DNA from: Nanoarchaeota archaeon SCGC AAA011-G17
GTDB lineage: Archaea; Nanobdellota; Nanobdellia; SCGC-AAA011-G17
Direction: 5' to 3'
NCBI GenBank assembly: GCA_000402515.1
Contig: AQRL01000021.1
Coordinates: 1-29,436 of the forward strand
DNA length: 29,436 bases
Shown here piece after piece: positions 22,497-29,259 of the stretch. The stretch's first letter is position 1. Each line of letters begins with the position of its first letter. The notes under the pieces were generated by a model. That model did not search any database, was not told where the DNA came from, and worked only from the letters and a program-made list of their open reading frames with translations. The translations under genes and the position numbers were made by a program.

Positions 22497-22709
22497 TTAT
22501 ATACTATTTTCCAACCCATTTGGGATTCTCTTGATAGAGACCTTAACATTCTCGTGTTTTTTCAGCTCACTCTCACGTTCTTCCTCGGTTTTAAAAAATT
22601 TCTCTTCAATATCTACCCCACCAAGATGAATAAGAAGCAGATACTCTCTAGGATGATTTGTTACATATCTAGAAAGATTTATTTTATAATGCCTTTCAAG
22701 GTCAGCCAT
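22497..22709 (-). CDS. Hypothetical protein (70 aa)
   Basis: 70 residues (MADLERHYKINLSRYVTNHPREYLLLIHLGGVDIEEKF...). The pattern is strand-strand-helix-strand, with a Glu/Lys helix (KTEEERESELKKHENVKVSIKRI). TATA-like TTATATAAATC lies on the minus strand about 20-25 bp before the ATG, which supports it as a real gene. It is convergent with the gene ending at 22488. No family recognised. Confidence 0.55.
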   Translation of the reverse strand: MADLERHYKINLSRYVTNHPREYLLLIHLGGVDIEEKFFKTEEERESELKKHENVKVSIKRIPNGLENSI

Positions 22710-22848
22710 AATTGTGTTATAATTAAAGATTTATATAAATACTATTGTGGCAGGAGATATAATTTACTGAGTATATCTTCATTCAAGAAAAAAAGAAAGG
22801 TTAGAAAACAATACTTTTAAAAATAAGAAATAACGTATTTTTTATCAG

Positions 22849-22991
22849 CCCCGTGTAGTTCAACGGTAGAACGTTCGGCTGTAGATATTATTTGACTAAG
22901 CGCAAAGGCTGTGGATGAAAAATAATCAGCCGTGACCGAAAGGTTGCTGGAAGGACTAAAATCCTGGCAAATTCGAATCTGGCCACGGGGA
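22849..22991 (+). tRNA. tRNA-Tyr(GTA) with two introns
   Basis: 143 nt. Acceptor CCCCGTG/CACGGGG has C1-G72 and discriminator A, the archaeal Tyr signature. D-arm is GTTC-AACGGTA-GAAC and anticodon arm TTCGG-CTGTAGA-CCGAA. Intron 1 is about 22885-22934 (50 nt, 37/38) with an inner hairpin ATTATTT/AAATAAT above GGCTG/CAGCC; its bulges are wider than canonical, so exact ends are less sure. Intron 2 is 22951-22971 (21 nt, 53/54) with central helix TGCT/GGCA, bulges GG^A and AA^T, and inner AGGA/TCCT hairpin. Removal gives 72 nt with T-arm GCTGG-TTCGAAT-CTGGC (two G-T pairs). A T-run at 22996-23002 is the terminator. Confidence 0.87.
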
Positions 22992-22995
22992 CTTA

Positions 22996-23002
22996 TTTTT
23001 TT
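22996..23002 (+). terminator. Oligo-T terminator after tRNA-Tyr
   Basis: Seven consecutive T residues lie five bases after the tRNA-Tyr 3' end, a typical archaeal factor-independent stop signal. Confidence 0.5.
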
Positions 23003-23048
23003 CTCAAGCAATAAATTTATAAATGAAATTTTTCTAAAAATTAGGTAT

Positions 23049-23122
23049 GCCTTAGTAGTGTAGCCCGGTCAGCACGGAGCCTTGTCACGGCTTCAACCCG
23101 CGTTCAAATCGCGGCTAAGGCG
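23049..23122 (+). tRNA. tRNA-Asp(GTC)
   Basis: 74 nt, no intron. Acceptor GCCTTAG/CTAAGGC, discriminator G. Anticodon arm GAGCC-TTGTCAC-GGCTT reads GTC. T-arm CCGCG-TTCAAAT-CGCGG. It follows tRNA-Tyr on the same strand by 57 bp. Confidence 0.93.
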
Positions 23123-23143
23123 TTTATTTTCAAAAATAGAAAT

Positions 23144-24709
23144 TTAAAAATATTTTTTAGCTAATTGCTCAGCAAACTTTCTTGTGATATCATTATCTGG
23201 CAATCTTCTCTCTAAAGTATATGTCGGTTTTATCAGTCCATTATCCCACTCATGCCCTGGAGAATAAATTACCCAACCCAATTTGTTAAAATGCTCTAGG
23301 TCTAAAGGAGCGTGACTTTCCACAAAAACTGTTGCTTCTAGTTTTGTTAATCTTTTTTCCAAAAAGGCTGGCGCTAAAAGGGTGGTTATCTGAGGAGTTC
23401 CTCCCTCAAAATAATTATCAAATACAACAAGATCTCCCTTAGAAGCCCTCCTACAAACATCATCTATTGCAGCCATTTCAGATTCCATTTTTCCAGAGCG
23501 AGAAGTTTCAATGTTATTTAAATAAAAAATTCTTCTAAAATTAGGTAATAACACCCCATCAGACATAGATTCTAAACCCATAGAAGCCAACAAAGATGCA
23601 ATAACTATATGCTTAAGAAAATAACTCTTCCCAGCGCTATTCATCCCAACAAACAAGAATTTATTTTCCCCGGGGTTTGTCTTAAAATTTATTGGTACAT
23701 ACTCCCTATACCAATTGCGTATATCTTCATCCAATAATTGGTAAGGGAATAAATTTCTTAAATCAAAATGATTTCCAAATCCTGGGAAACAAAAGTTATA
23801 GTCAAACCCTCCTTCATCCCTCTCTAATCCAAGATCTTCTTTCAAATCCCATGGAAGGTGTGTCTTCGTTTTTATGAAAGACCTGTGGGTAGTATATAGT
23901 TTTATTGGAATCTCTAATTTTTTTATTAAAGTTTTAAAATTATCTTCCTCAGAGTCTATTAAAGAACCTCTTAATTCTTTCCAAACAGATTCACCATAAT
24001 CCTCAATAATTCCATTATGTAACTCTACTGTCCTTTGTTTAAGCTCTTTCCTTATCCAAATTGCAACTTCTTTTAAAGTTTCTTTTCCTATTTGTTCTTT
24101 TCCTACTAACAACCTAATTGATTTCAACTTTGGAGGGATTTTAGCAGGGACTATTCTGGGGGTTTTTATATCAACATAAAACTGGTTTAAGGTTATTATT
24201 TTATCAAAGGTATTTAATAAAACACCAAATTTACTGCTAAAATTTTCATTAAATCTTCTCACTGATTCATAAGTCCTATCCCCCTCGAAAATCCTCCTTT
24301 TATTAAGGTAACTTTCAACCCCTTTGGTTAATGTATAGGCACGTTCACTCATTTTAGTCAGATTCTCGACTCCCGCAACTTTTATTTCTCTCTTGAGAGG
24401 ATAGTCTGATCTTATCTTACCAAATAACTCCCACAATTCCTGTCTGGGTCTGGATATTTCATTTGTCTTAGATTCTTCTGCTATTCTTCTTATTATCTTT
24501 TGTCTATACAATTTGAAATTAGGGGGGAATACAATATTAGCTTTACCTTTATCCCATCTATCATCAAGCTCTTGGATCCTTTTATCAAACTCACTTAGGA
24601 CTTTCCACAGATGTCTTAATACTCCAATCTCTGGCATTCCTTCTGCTACAAAAAATTCTTGAGTCTCGGGGGTTATATTAAAAGCATTCCTGATATTTGG
24701 TTTTGACAT
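23144..24709 (-). CDS. MutS-like ATPase (DNA mismatch-repair domain V homologue)
   Basis: 521 residues. The C-terminal ABC-type ATPase has Walker A FVGMNSAGKSYFLKH (about residue 355), then a MutS-like MESEMAAIDDVCRRASKGDLVVFDNYFEGG. Walker B there ends in Asp-Asn rather than the usual Asp-Glu. VESHAPLDL is the H-loop region. The N-terminal 330 residues are helical and charged, comparable to the MutS lever/clamp, but domain I with the mismatch-reading Phe-x-Glu motif is not seen. It is therefore a MutS-related protein of uncertain role, not classical MutS. The missing Walker B Glu may slow hydrolysis. TATA sequence TATAAATC lies about 40 bp upstream on the minus strand. Confidence 0.8.
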   Translation of the reverse strand: MSKPNIRNAFNITPETQEFFVAEGMPEIGVLRHLWKVLSEFDKRIQELDDRWDKGKANIVFPPNFKLYRQKIIRRIAEESKTNEISRPRQELWELFGKIRSDYPLKREIKVAGVENLTKMSERAYTLTKGVESYLNKRRIFEGDRTYESVRRFNENFSSKFGVLLNTFDKIITLNQFYVDIKTPRIVPAKIPPKLKSIRLLVGKEQIGKETLKEVAIWIRKELKQRTVELHNGIIEDYGESVWKELRGSLIDSEEDNFKTLIKKLEIPIKLYTTHRSFIKTKTHLPWDLKEDLGLERDEGGFDYNFCFPGFGNHFDLRNLFPYQLLDEDIRNWYREYVPINFKTNPGENKFLFVGMNSAGKSYFLKHIVIASLLASMGLESMSDGVLLPNFRRIFYLNNIETSRSGKMESEMAAIDDVCRRASKGDLVVFDNYFEGGTPQITTLLAPAFLEKRLTKLEATVFVESHAPLDLEHFNKLGWVIYSPGHEWDNGLIKPTYTLERRLPDNDITRKFAEQLAKKYF

Positions 24710-24829
24710 AGAATCAAATCCAGATAAAGAAGTTTTAAAGATTTATACAGTTGAATATGGGTTTTAAAAATGATAAATAGCCCCGTTCAACGTTTATATT
24801 TTAAATAAAAAAAAGAAAGAAAGAAAAAT

Positions 24830-24976
24830 TTAAGTCAATTTTCCAATCTTAAACATTTTTGTATCACATTTCATACAATTTCCAGTAACAGCATCTCTGC
24901 CGTTCTTCATCTTAACTTGTTTAGCGCCTTTAATTTCTCTTTCTTCTTTACATCTCATACAATGTCCTTTTACCAT
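24830..24976 (-). CDS. Small zinc-binding protein (DUF5679-like)
   Basis: 48 residues: MVKGHCMRCKEEREIKGAKQ, then VTGNCMKCDTKMFKIGKLT. Two CxxC pairs 28 residues apart form a zinc ribbon, and the pattern CMRCK...GNCMKCDTKMFKIG resembles the archaeal DUF5679 family. A good ribosome-binding sequence (AAGGAGAGAT) lies 6-8 bases before the ATG, so this mRNA has a leader. It adjoins tRNA-Lys on the same strand. Function unknown. Confidence 0.75.
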   Translation of the reverse strand: MVKGHCMRCKEEREIKGAKQVKMKNGRDAVTGNCMKCDTKMFKIGKLT

Positions 24977-25003
24977 TTTTTATCTCTCCTTTTGTGTTAT
25001 AAA

Positions 25004-25078
25004 CGGGCCCTACGGGATTCGAACCCGCGACCCCTTGCTTAAAAGGCAAGTGCTCTAGCCAAGCTGAGCTAAGAGCCC
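25004..25078 (-). tRNA. tRNA-Lys(TTT)
   Basis: 75 nt, no intron. Acceptor GGGCTCT/AGGGCCC, discriminator G. D-arm GCTC-AGCTTGGCTA-GAGC. Anticodon arm CTTGC-CTTTTAA-GCAAG reads TTT. T-arm GCGGG-TTCGAAT-CCCGT. Confidence 0.93.
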
Positions 25079-25152
25079 AGATTTAATACAGGAGAAAGTG
25101 AGTTTTTATTTTAAAAAGCTTTTGATTTAAAAAAAAAGAAAAAATTGATGAT

Positions 25153-25269
25153 TTACCACTCATCATCATCAGAACCGTCATCCTCAGGATCTTCAGGTTC
25201 TTGTGTAGGATCATCGACATCATCCTCATCTTTTGGTTTAATTAAAAATTTGTGTTCATCTTTTGTCAT
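25153..25269 (-). CDS. Very acidic small protein (38 aa)
   Basis: 38 residues (MTKDEHKFLIKPKDEDDVDD, then a run of Pro, Asp and Glu ending DDDEW). A strong ribosome-binding sequence GGAGGT lies seven bases before the ATG, which is the main evidence that the gene is real. It should be disordered; such tails can mimic nucleic acid. Not recognised. The spacer 25270-25417 toward tRNA-Glu shows no gene. Confidence 0.5.
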   Translation of the reverse strand: MTKDEHKFLIKPKDEDDVDDPTQEPEDPEDDGSDDDEW

Positions 25270-25417
25270 GGTTTTACCTCCATTTATAATTTAAATGGGG
25301 GATAATGCCTCCCTTTTTAAACTTTTCCCAAGCCCAAGAAAATAATCAGGAAGCCCTTCTGTATATAATCAACCACAATAGAAACTTTTTAAAACCCTAA
25401 TCCTTCTTGAATATTAT

Positions 25418-25492
25418 GCTCCTGTAGTCTAGCCCGGTCAAGGATGCGAGCTTCTCGAGCTTGAGACCTGAGTCCAAATCTCAGCAGGAGCA
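25418..25492 (+). tRNA. tRNA-Glu(CTC) with C at position 55
   Basis: 75 nt, no intron. Acceptor GCTCCTG/CAGGAGC, discriminator A. Anticodon arm CGAGC-TTCTCGA-GCTTG reads CTC. T-arm CTGAG-TCCAAAT-CTCAG has C where U55 (pseudouridine) is nearly invariant. Confidence 0.87.
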
Positions 25493-25599
25493 TTTTAATA
25501 TTTATACTTTAAAGCAGTAATTTTTTTTAAGTTTAATCTTCTCTACCAAACTGGAATTACTATAAAAACACTTAAAAACCTAAATTCTTAAATGTATAT

Positions 25600-25683
25600 G
25601 CTGGAGTGGCACAATCTGGTACTGCGTCAGTCTCGAAAACTGATTTCCTTCGGGATATCCAGGTTCAAATCCTGGCTCCAGCG
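25600..25683 (+). tRNA. tRNA-Ser(CGA), attachment side of the right element
   Basis: 84 nt, no intron. Acceptor GCTGGAG/CTCCAGC, discriminator G. Anticodon arm TCAGT-CTCGAAA-ACTGA reads CGA. Long variable arm TTTCCTTCGGGATAT and T-arm CCAGG-TTCAAAT-CCTGG. The second integrase operon starts just beyond its 3' end and is read away from it, mirroring the left element at tRNA-Ser(GCT). Confidence 0.93.
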
Positions 25684-25744
25684 CATTTACAATGATAACC
25701 ATAAATTCGGTTAAATCTATTAAAAACCCTTGATTTCTTTAAGT

Positions 25745-25773
25745 GCGGATATTCTGCGCTACAAGACTTATAT
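25745..25773 (+). promoter_or_regulatory. Conserved promoter element of the right integrase operon
   Basis: GCGGATATTC is followed by TGCGCTACAAGACTTATAT: a TATA box preceded by the TACAA element and an imperfect 11-bp direct repeat TGCGGATATTC/TGCGCTACAAG. The same layout occurs at 29010-29037 and, more diverged, on the minus strand at 3427-3448. The start codon is about 26 bp downstream. Confidence 0.65.
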
Positions 25774-25798
25774 GCCCCAAATTGTTTGTATAGGAGGT

Positions 25799-26200
25799 AT
25801 GAAAGTGTTAAAAAAGGAATTAATAAATATGGACCATTTCCAGAAGGTGCAATGGCTTAGAAAGTTGCTTGAGCAGGATGGATATGATGTTAGAAGTTAC
25901 GAAGAATTATCAAGAAAAGTGTGCAGGATTGTTAATTATAGAGGTAAAAGAATCAATAAATTAAACCAAGATGAAGTTGTTTTATTGGACCTGTTTCTAA
26001 AGCATAAAATAAGCCCCCGCACAGCGGAAGATTGGCTTAGGGCTCCTAAACTACCAGATGACCTAAAATACCGTTATAGAAATAAGGAAATTACGTTTGT
26101 AAATGCATTCAGAGAATACAACAATACCAAAATAAAAAGCAAAGACGAAATTACATCAGGTCTAAGAAATAGTATAATAGATACTATTAGGAGGTTCTAA
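25799..26200 (+). CDS. Element-encoded protein preceding the integrase (133 aa)
   Basis: The start is set at ATG 25799 because GGAGGT lies directly before it; upstream in-frame codons overlap the promoter. 133 residues, helical and basic (MKVLKKELINMDHFQKVQWLRKLLEQDGYDVRSYEELSRKVCRIVN...). A part resembles a helix-turn-helix or SAM-like bundle (HKISPRTAEDWLRAPKLPDDLKYRYR). It is two bases upstream of the integrase gene. Because that integrase lacks a normal N-terminal core-binding domain, this protein could supply DNA binding in trans, or be an excisionase or regulator; this is inference. Family not recognised. Confidence 0.65.
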   Translation: MKVLKKELINMDHFQKVQWLRKLLEQDGYDVRSYEELSRKVCRIVNYRGKRINKLNQDEVVLLDLFLKHKISPRTAEDWLRAPKLPDDLKYRYRNKEITFVNAFREYNNTKIKSKDEITSGLRNSIIDTIRRF

Positions 26201-26202
26201 AA

Positions 26203-27117
26203 ATGCCTAAACCTAAATATTCACTTAACTATTTATTACCAATAAAAAAAAGGCCGTTGCCAAACCCTCTTGATAATGAAAACCTGATTAAAATAATTCT
26301 AAACTTGCCTAAACCTAAGCATTCACTGCCAAAAAGCAAAAGGCCGTTGCCAAACTTCTTTGACAAGGAAAAACTGATTAAATTATATGAAAACATTGAC
26401 AACATCAACATAATGATGGCCTGTTTTGTAGCAGATATCTCTGGATTAAGAATAACCGAAGTTTGTAATTTAAAAGACATAGATGTAAATCTTGAAGATG
26501 GCTATATCAAAGTTATTCAGGGAAAGGGTAAGAAGGATAGGATTGTAAAAATAGTAAATCCTTTATGGATCCCTATCTTAAGAAAATGGAGAAGCCTAAG
26601 AGGGAATAGTGAGTATTTTATACCATCCCTTAATGAAAATAACAGAAGGTTATGCTCCCATATACTATCCGAAAAACACAGAGAATATTTGAAGAAAGCC
26701 AAGTTAGATGATAAGAGAGGGAAAACAAAACACGGGCATTCCCAACCAGTATATTGTTTTCATACGCACAGGCACAGTTATGCAACTAATCTACTTAGAT
26801 GGGGGTTTGATATCTCTATGGTTCAGCAGCAGTTAGGACATTCTTTTGTTTCAACAACTATGGTATACAATGAGTTGTCAACCAGACACATAGAAGAAAG
26901 GGCTGAGAAGATATTTGGAAGTGAAAAGCAAAATAAAATAGAGATACCACAAGATGTAAATAAAATAGAGATACAACAAGGTATTATAGCTGACCCTATG
27001 CAGTTATTGCAATTAAGATTGGCTAGGGGAGAAATTACTCCAAGAAAATATAATGAGATTCTAGCAACCTTGAAAGTAGGCTCTGAGATAAAAAGTGAAA
27101 TTGGATATATAGGCTAA
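26203..27117 (+). CDS. Tyrosine recombinase/integrase of the right element, reduced N-terminus
   Basis: 304 residues. The catalytic domain is complete: Arg83 (SGLRITEV), Lys108/110 (QGKGKKDR), H187-x-x-R190 (FHTHRHSYATNLL), His213 (LGHSF) and nucleophile Tyr222 (TTMVYNEL). Only about 65 residues precede it, not the usual 100-residue core-binding domain. They consist of an imperfect tandem duplication (PKPKYSL...KKRPLPNPLDNENLIKIILN / PKPKHSLPKSKRPLPNFFDK). The C-terminus DPMQLLQLRLARGEITPRKYNEI looks like a SHOCT oligomerisation motif. GGAGGT lies shortly before the ATG. It shares no close resemblance with the 418-residue integrase of the left element. Confidence 0.9.
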   Translation: MPKPKYSLNYLLPIKKRPLPNPLDNENLIKIILNLPKPKHSLPKSKRPLPNFFDKEKLIKLYENIDNINIMMACFVADISGLRITEVCNLKDIDVNLEDGYIKVIQGKGKKDRIVKIVNPLWIPILRKWRSLRGNSEYFIPSLNENNRRLCSHILSEKHREYLKKAKLDDKRGKTKHGHSQPVYCFHTHRHSYATNLLRWGFDISMVQQQLGHSFVSTTMVYNELSTRHIEERAEKIFGSEKQNKIEIPQDVNKIEIQQGIIADPMQLLQLRLARGEITPRKYNEILATLKVGSEIKSEIGYIG

Positions 27118-27274
27118 AGTTCTTTACTGGTTAGAATGTTGAAGGAGAAGATAGAGAAAGAGAGTGTTCTATCGAATGAACAAGGCGATACATTTTGAAC
27201 TATAATCAAGGGGACAATTTTAGTTAGCTGTATCTGTAGAAAACTATTTAAGTCACACTTTTAACAATTAAACT

Positions 27275-28975
27275 ATGGATAGAATTACAGAAAATTTAGT
27301 GGAAGATTATATCTCTAGTAGTGAACTGAAGATTAAAAAATTAGATGATAAATTTGAACTTTTTTGTTGCTACAGCATAATATGTAAAGAATATGATGAA
27401 ACATTTGATGTTGAACATGTGTGGTTGAATGATGCCTCTTTGGGTATTGATGGAGTGGCTATTATTGTAAATGGAAGATTAATAGAATCCAAAGAAGAGA
27501 TAGATGATTTAATAGAATTTAATAAATATTTGGATGCTACCTTTGTTTTTATTCAATCAAAAACATCTAGCAGTTTTGATTCAAAGGAGATTGGAAATTT
27601 TCTTTTTGGAGTTTCAGATTTATTTGAAGAAAAACCAAAAATACCAAGAAAGGATATATTAAAAGAAAAGGCAGAAATTGTCAACTATATTTATACAAAA
27701 AGTGCACTAATGAATAAAGGAACGCCTGCATGTAGAGTATATTATGTTACAACAGGTATCTGGAAAGAAGATCAAGCTATCCGTGCAAGGCTTGAAACTG
27801 GAAAACAAAACCTATTACAAAGAAACCTTTTCAGAGATGTAAGTGTTGTTGCTTTAGATGCTAGAACTATTCAAAAATATTATCAAGACACTAAAGCAGC
27901 AATCTCTAGGGAGATTTTATTTAGCAATAGAACCGTACTGCCTGAAATAAGTGGAGTTGAACAAGCATATGTTGGTACTCTTGATTTCAAAGAATTTATT
28001 AAATTAATCACTGATAATGATAAAAAAATAATCAATTCTGTATTTTATGATAATGTAAGGGCATTTCAAGGAGAAAATCCAGTTAATCAGAAGATAAAAG
28101 AAACTCTTGAAGCGAAGAAATTCGACAAGTTTCCAATCCTCAATAACGGAATAACTATAGTTGCAAAATCTCTAAAAGCAACAGGAAATAGATTCTGTCT
28201 TAATGATTATTCTATTGTAAATGGATGCCAAACTAGTCATGTAATTTATAACGCTAGATTACTACGGGGTATTGATAAAATGAGCATTCCAACACGCATT
28301 ATAGTAACAGAAAATGAAGAAATACGCAATGACGTGATTAGAGCAACAAATAATCAAACTCAAGTAAAACCTGAAGAGTTGGAAGCATTATCTGATTTCC
28401 AAAAATTTCTAGAAATGTTTTACTCAACTACAAAAGATGACCTCCAATTATTTTATGAAAGAAGGTCAAAACAATTTAGCAACAATCCATCAATAATTAA
28501 GACCAGAATAATCACTATTCCCAATCAAATAAAATCATTTGCAGCAATGTTTTTAGAAGAACCTCATTCAGTTTCTAGATTTTATGGAAGAATAACAAAA
28601 CTCCTAGGAACTAAAATATTCTTAAAAGACCATAAGCCAATAATTTACTATACAGCTGCTTTGGCATTTTTTAGATTGGACCAAAAATTCAGAAATTTTG
28701 ATTTAGATTCAAAATATAAAAAATGTAGATATCATTTACTTATGATTCTACCATATGTTGTTCAAAAAACATCAAAACCTCAATTTAATTCAAATAAAAT
28801 TGAAGAATATTGTGATAAAATTATCGAAGAGCTTAAAACAACTGATAGCTCGACAAGACTATTTAAAAAAATAACAGATATCGTGGATAAATCAGGTGTT
28901 GATATTAATAATAGGGATACATTTAAGCTACAAAGTACTAATGAATCTCTTTTAAAATCTTTTAAAAAACACTAA
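27275..28975 (+). CDS. AIPR-family (abortive infection phage resistance) protein
   Basis: 566 residues. The AIPR signature lies at about residues 260-325: FYDNVRAFQGENPVNQKI, PILNNGITIVAKSL and YSIVNGCQTSHVIYNARL. The N-terminal part has Asp59 (GIDGVAII) and VFIQSKTS with Gln94-x-Lys96, a pattern like a PD-(D/E)xK nuclease core. AIPR proteins are associated with phage resistance and often sit with restriction-type genes. It has its own promoter (CTATTTAAGT, about 30 bp before the ATG). It sits between integrase and pilin module, where the left element has a NUDIX gene, so it is likely cargo defending the host or the element. The 157-bp spacer before it holds no gene beyond a 20-codon frame. 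Confidence 0.88.
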   Translation: MDRITENLVEDYISSSELKIKKLDDKFELFCCYSIICKEYDETFDVEHVWLNDASLGIDGVAIIVNGRLIESKEEIDDLIEFNKYLDATFVFIQSKTSSSFDSKEIGNFLFGVSDLFEEKPKIPRKDILKEKAEIVNYIYTKSALMNKGTPACRVYYVTTGIWKEDQAIRARLETGKQNLLQRNLFRDVSVVALDARTIQKYYQDTKAAISREILFSNRTVLPEISGVEQAYVGTLDFKEFIKLITDNDKKIINSVFYDNVRAFQGENPVNQKIKETLEAKKFDKFPILNNGITIVAKSLKATGNRFCLNDYSIVNGCQTSHVIYNARLLRGIDKMSIPTRIIVTENEEIRNDVIRATNNQTQVKPEELEALSDFQKFLEMFYSTTKDDLQLFYERRSKQFSNNPSIIKTRIITIPNQIKSFAAMFLEEPHSVSRFYGRITKLLGTKIFLKDHKPIIYYTAALAFFRLDQKFRNFDLDSKYKKCRYHLLMILPYVVQKTSKPQFNSNKIEEYCDKIIEELKTTDSSTRLFKKITDIVDKSGVDINNRDTFKLQSTNESLLKSFKKH

Positions 28976-28976
28976 A

Positions 28977-29001
28977 ATTTTCCTTTTTTCTCTATTTTTT
29001 A
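28977..29001 (+). terminator. T-rich terminator at the start of the shared block
   Basis: Immediately after the AIPR stop lies a T-rich run (TTTTCCTTTTTTCTCTATTT...). Its latter part is conserved in the left copy (3463-3479, minus strand), where it follows the NUDIX stop. It probably ends the cargo transcript and marks the boundary of the shared module. Confidence 0.5.
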
Positions 29002-29009
29002 GCAGTTTG

Positions 29010-29037
29010 CGGATAGTTTGCGCTACAAACCTTATAT
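29010..29037 (+). promoter_or_regulatory. Conserved promoter element of the pilin module, right copy
   Basis: Reads GCGGATAGTTTGCGCTACAA then ACCTTATAT. A TATA box is preceded by TACAA and by two 11-bp direct repeats, TTTGCGGATAG and TTTGCGCTACA (28 bases are given by coordinates, the repeat itself starting two bases earlier). A leader of about 60 nt to the zinc-ribbon ATG is also conserved with the left copy. Confidence 0.65.
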
Positions 29038-29100
29038 TCTAAATTAATTCTAAGCATGTTAACACAAAGCGCTTTGGAGTTACTAATGAAGGTGTAAAAA

Positions 29101-29259
29101 ATGATATGTGTTGTATGCGGAAAAAGGTTTGAAGCTGAAGAGGATGTATGCCAGACCTGTAGAGAGATTGTCAAGAACAAGAGAACTCTGAAGTGGTTTA
29201 GGAAAATGAGAAACAACAGGGGGGATAAAAATGAAAACGAAATTCAGAAGGATAATTGA
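29101..29259 (+). CDS. Small zinc-ribbon protein, second copy
   Basis: 52 residues, opening MICVVCGKRFEAEEDVCQTC as in the left copy, followed by the same basic stretch (REIVKNKRTLKWFRKM) and a short divergent tail ending EIQKDN. The tail ends at TGA 29257-29259, inside the overlapping pilin gene, where the left copy reads on for 27 residues. The compact form is probably the ancestral functional product. It is first in an operon that continues past the window. Confidence 0.72.
   Translation: MICVVCGKRFEAEEDVCQTCREIVKNKRTLKWFRKMRNNRGDKNENEIQKDN

Noticed and set aside
22817-23011. Minus-strand 64-codon frame across tRNA-Tyr
   Set aside because: It coincides with a tRNA gene whose exons and introns are fully explained.
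5270-25690. Direct att repeats between the two tRNA-Ser genes, making the middle one element
   Set aside because: The two 3' ends share only the common TTCAAATCC T-arm core, and the middle holds core genes. The elements point outward from the tRNAs.
25730-25798. N-terminal extension of the 133-aa element protein from a TTG at 25730
   Set aside because: It would cover the conserved promoter and TATA box; GGAGGT precedes ATG 25799.
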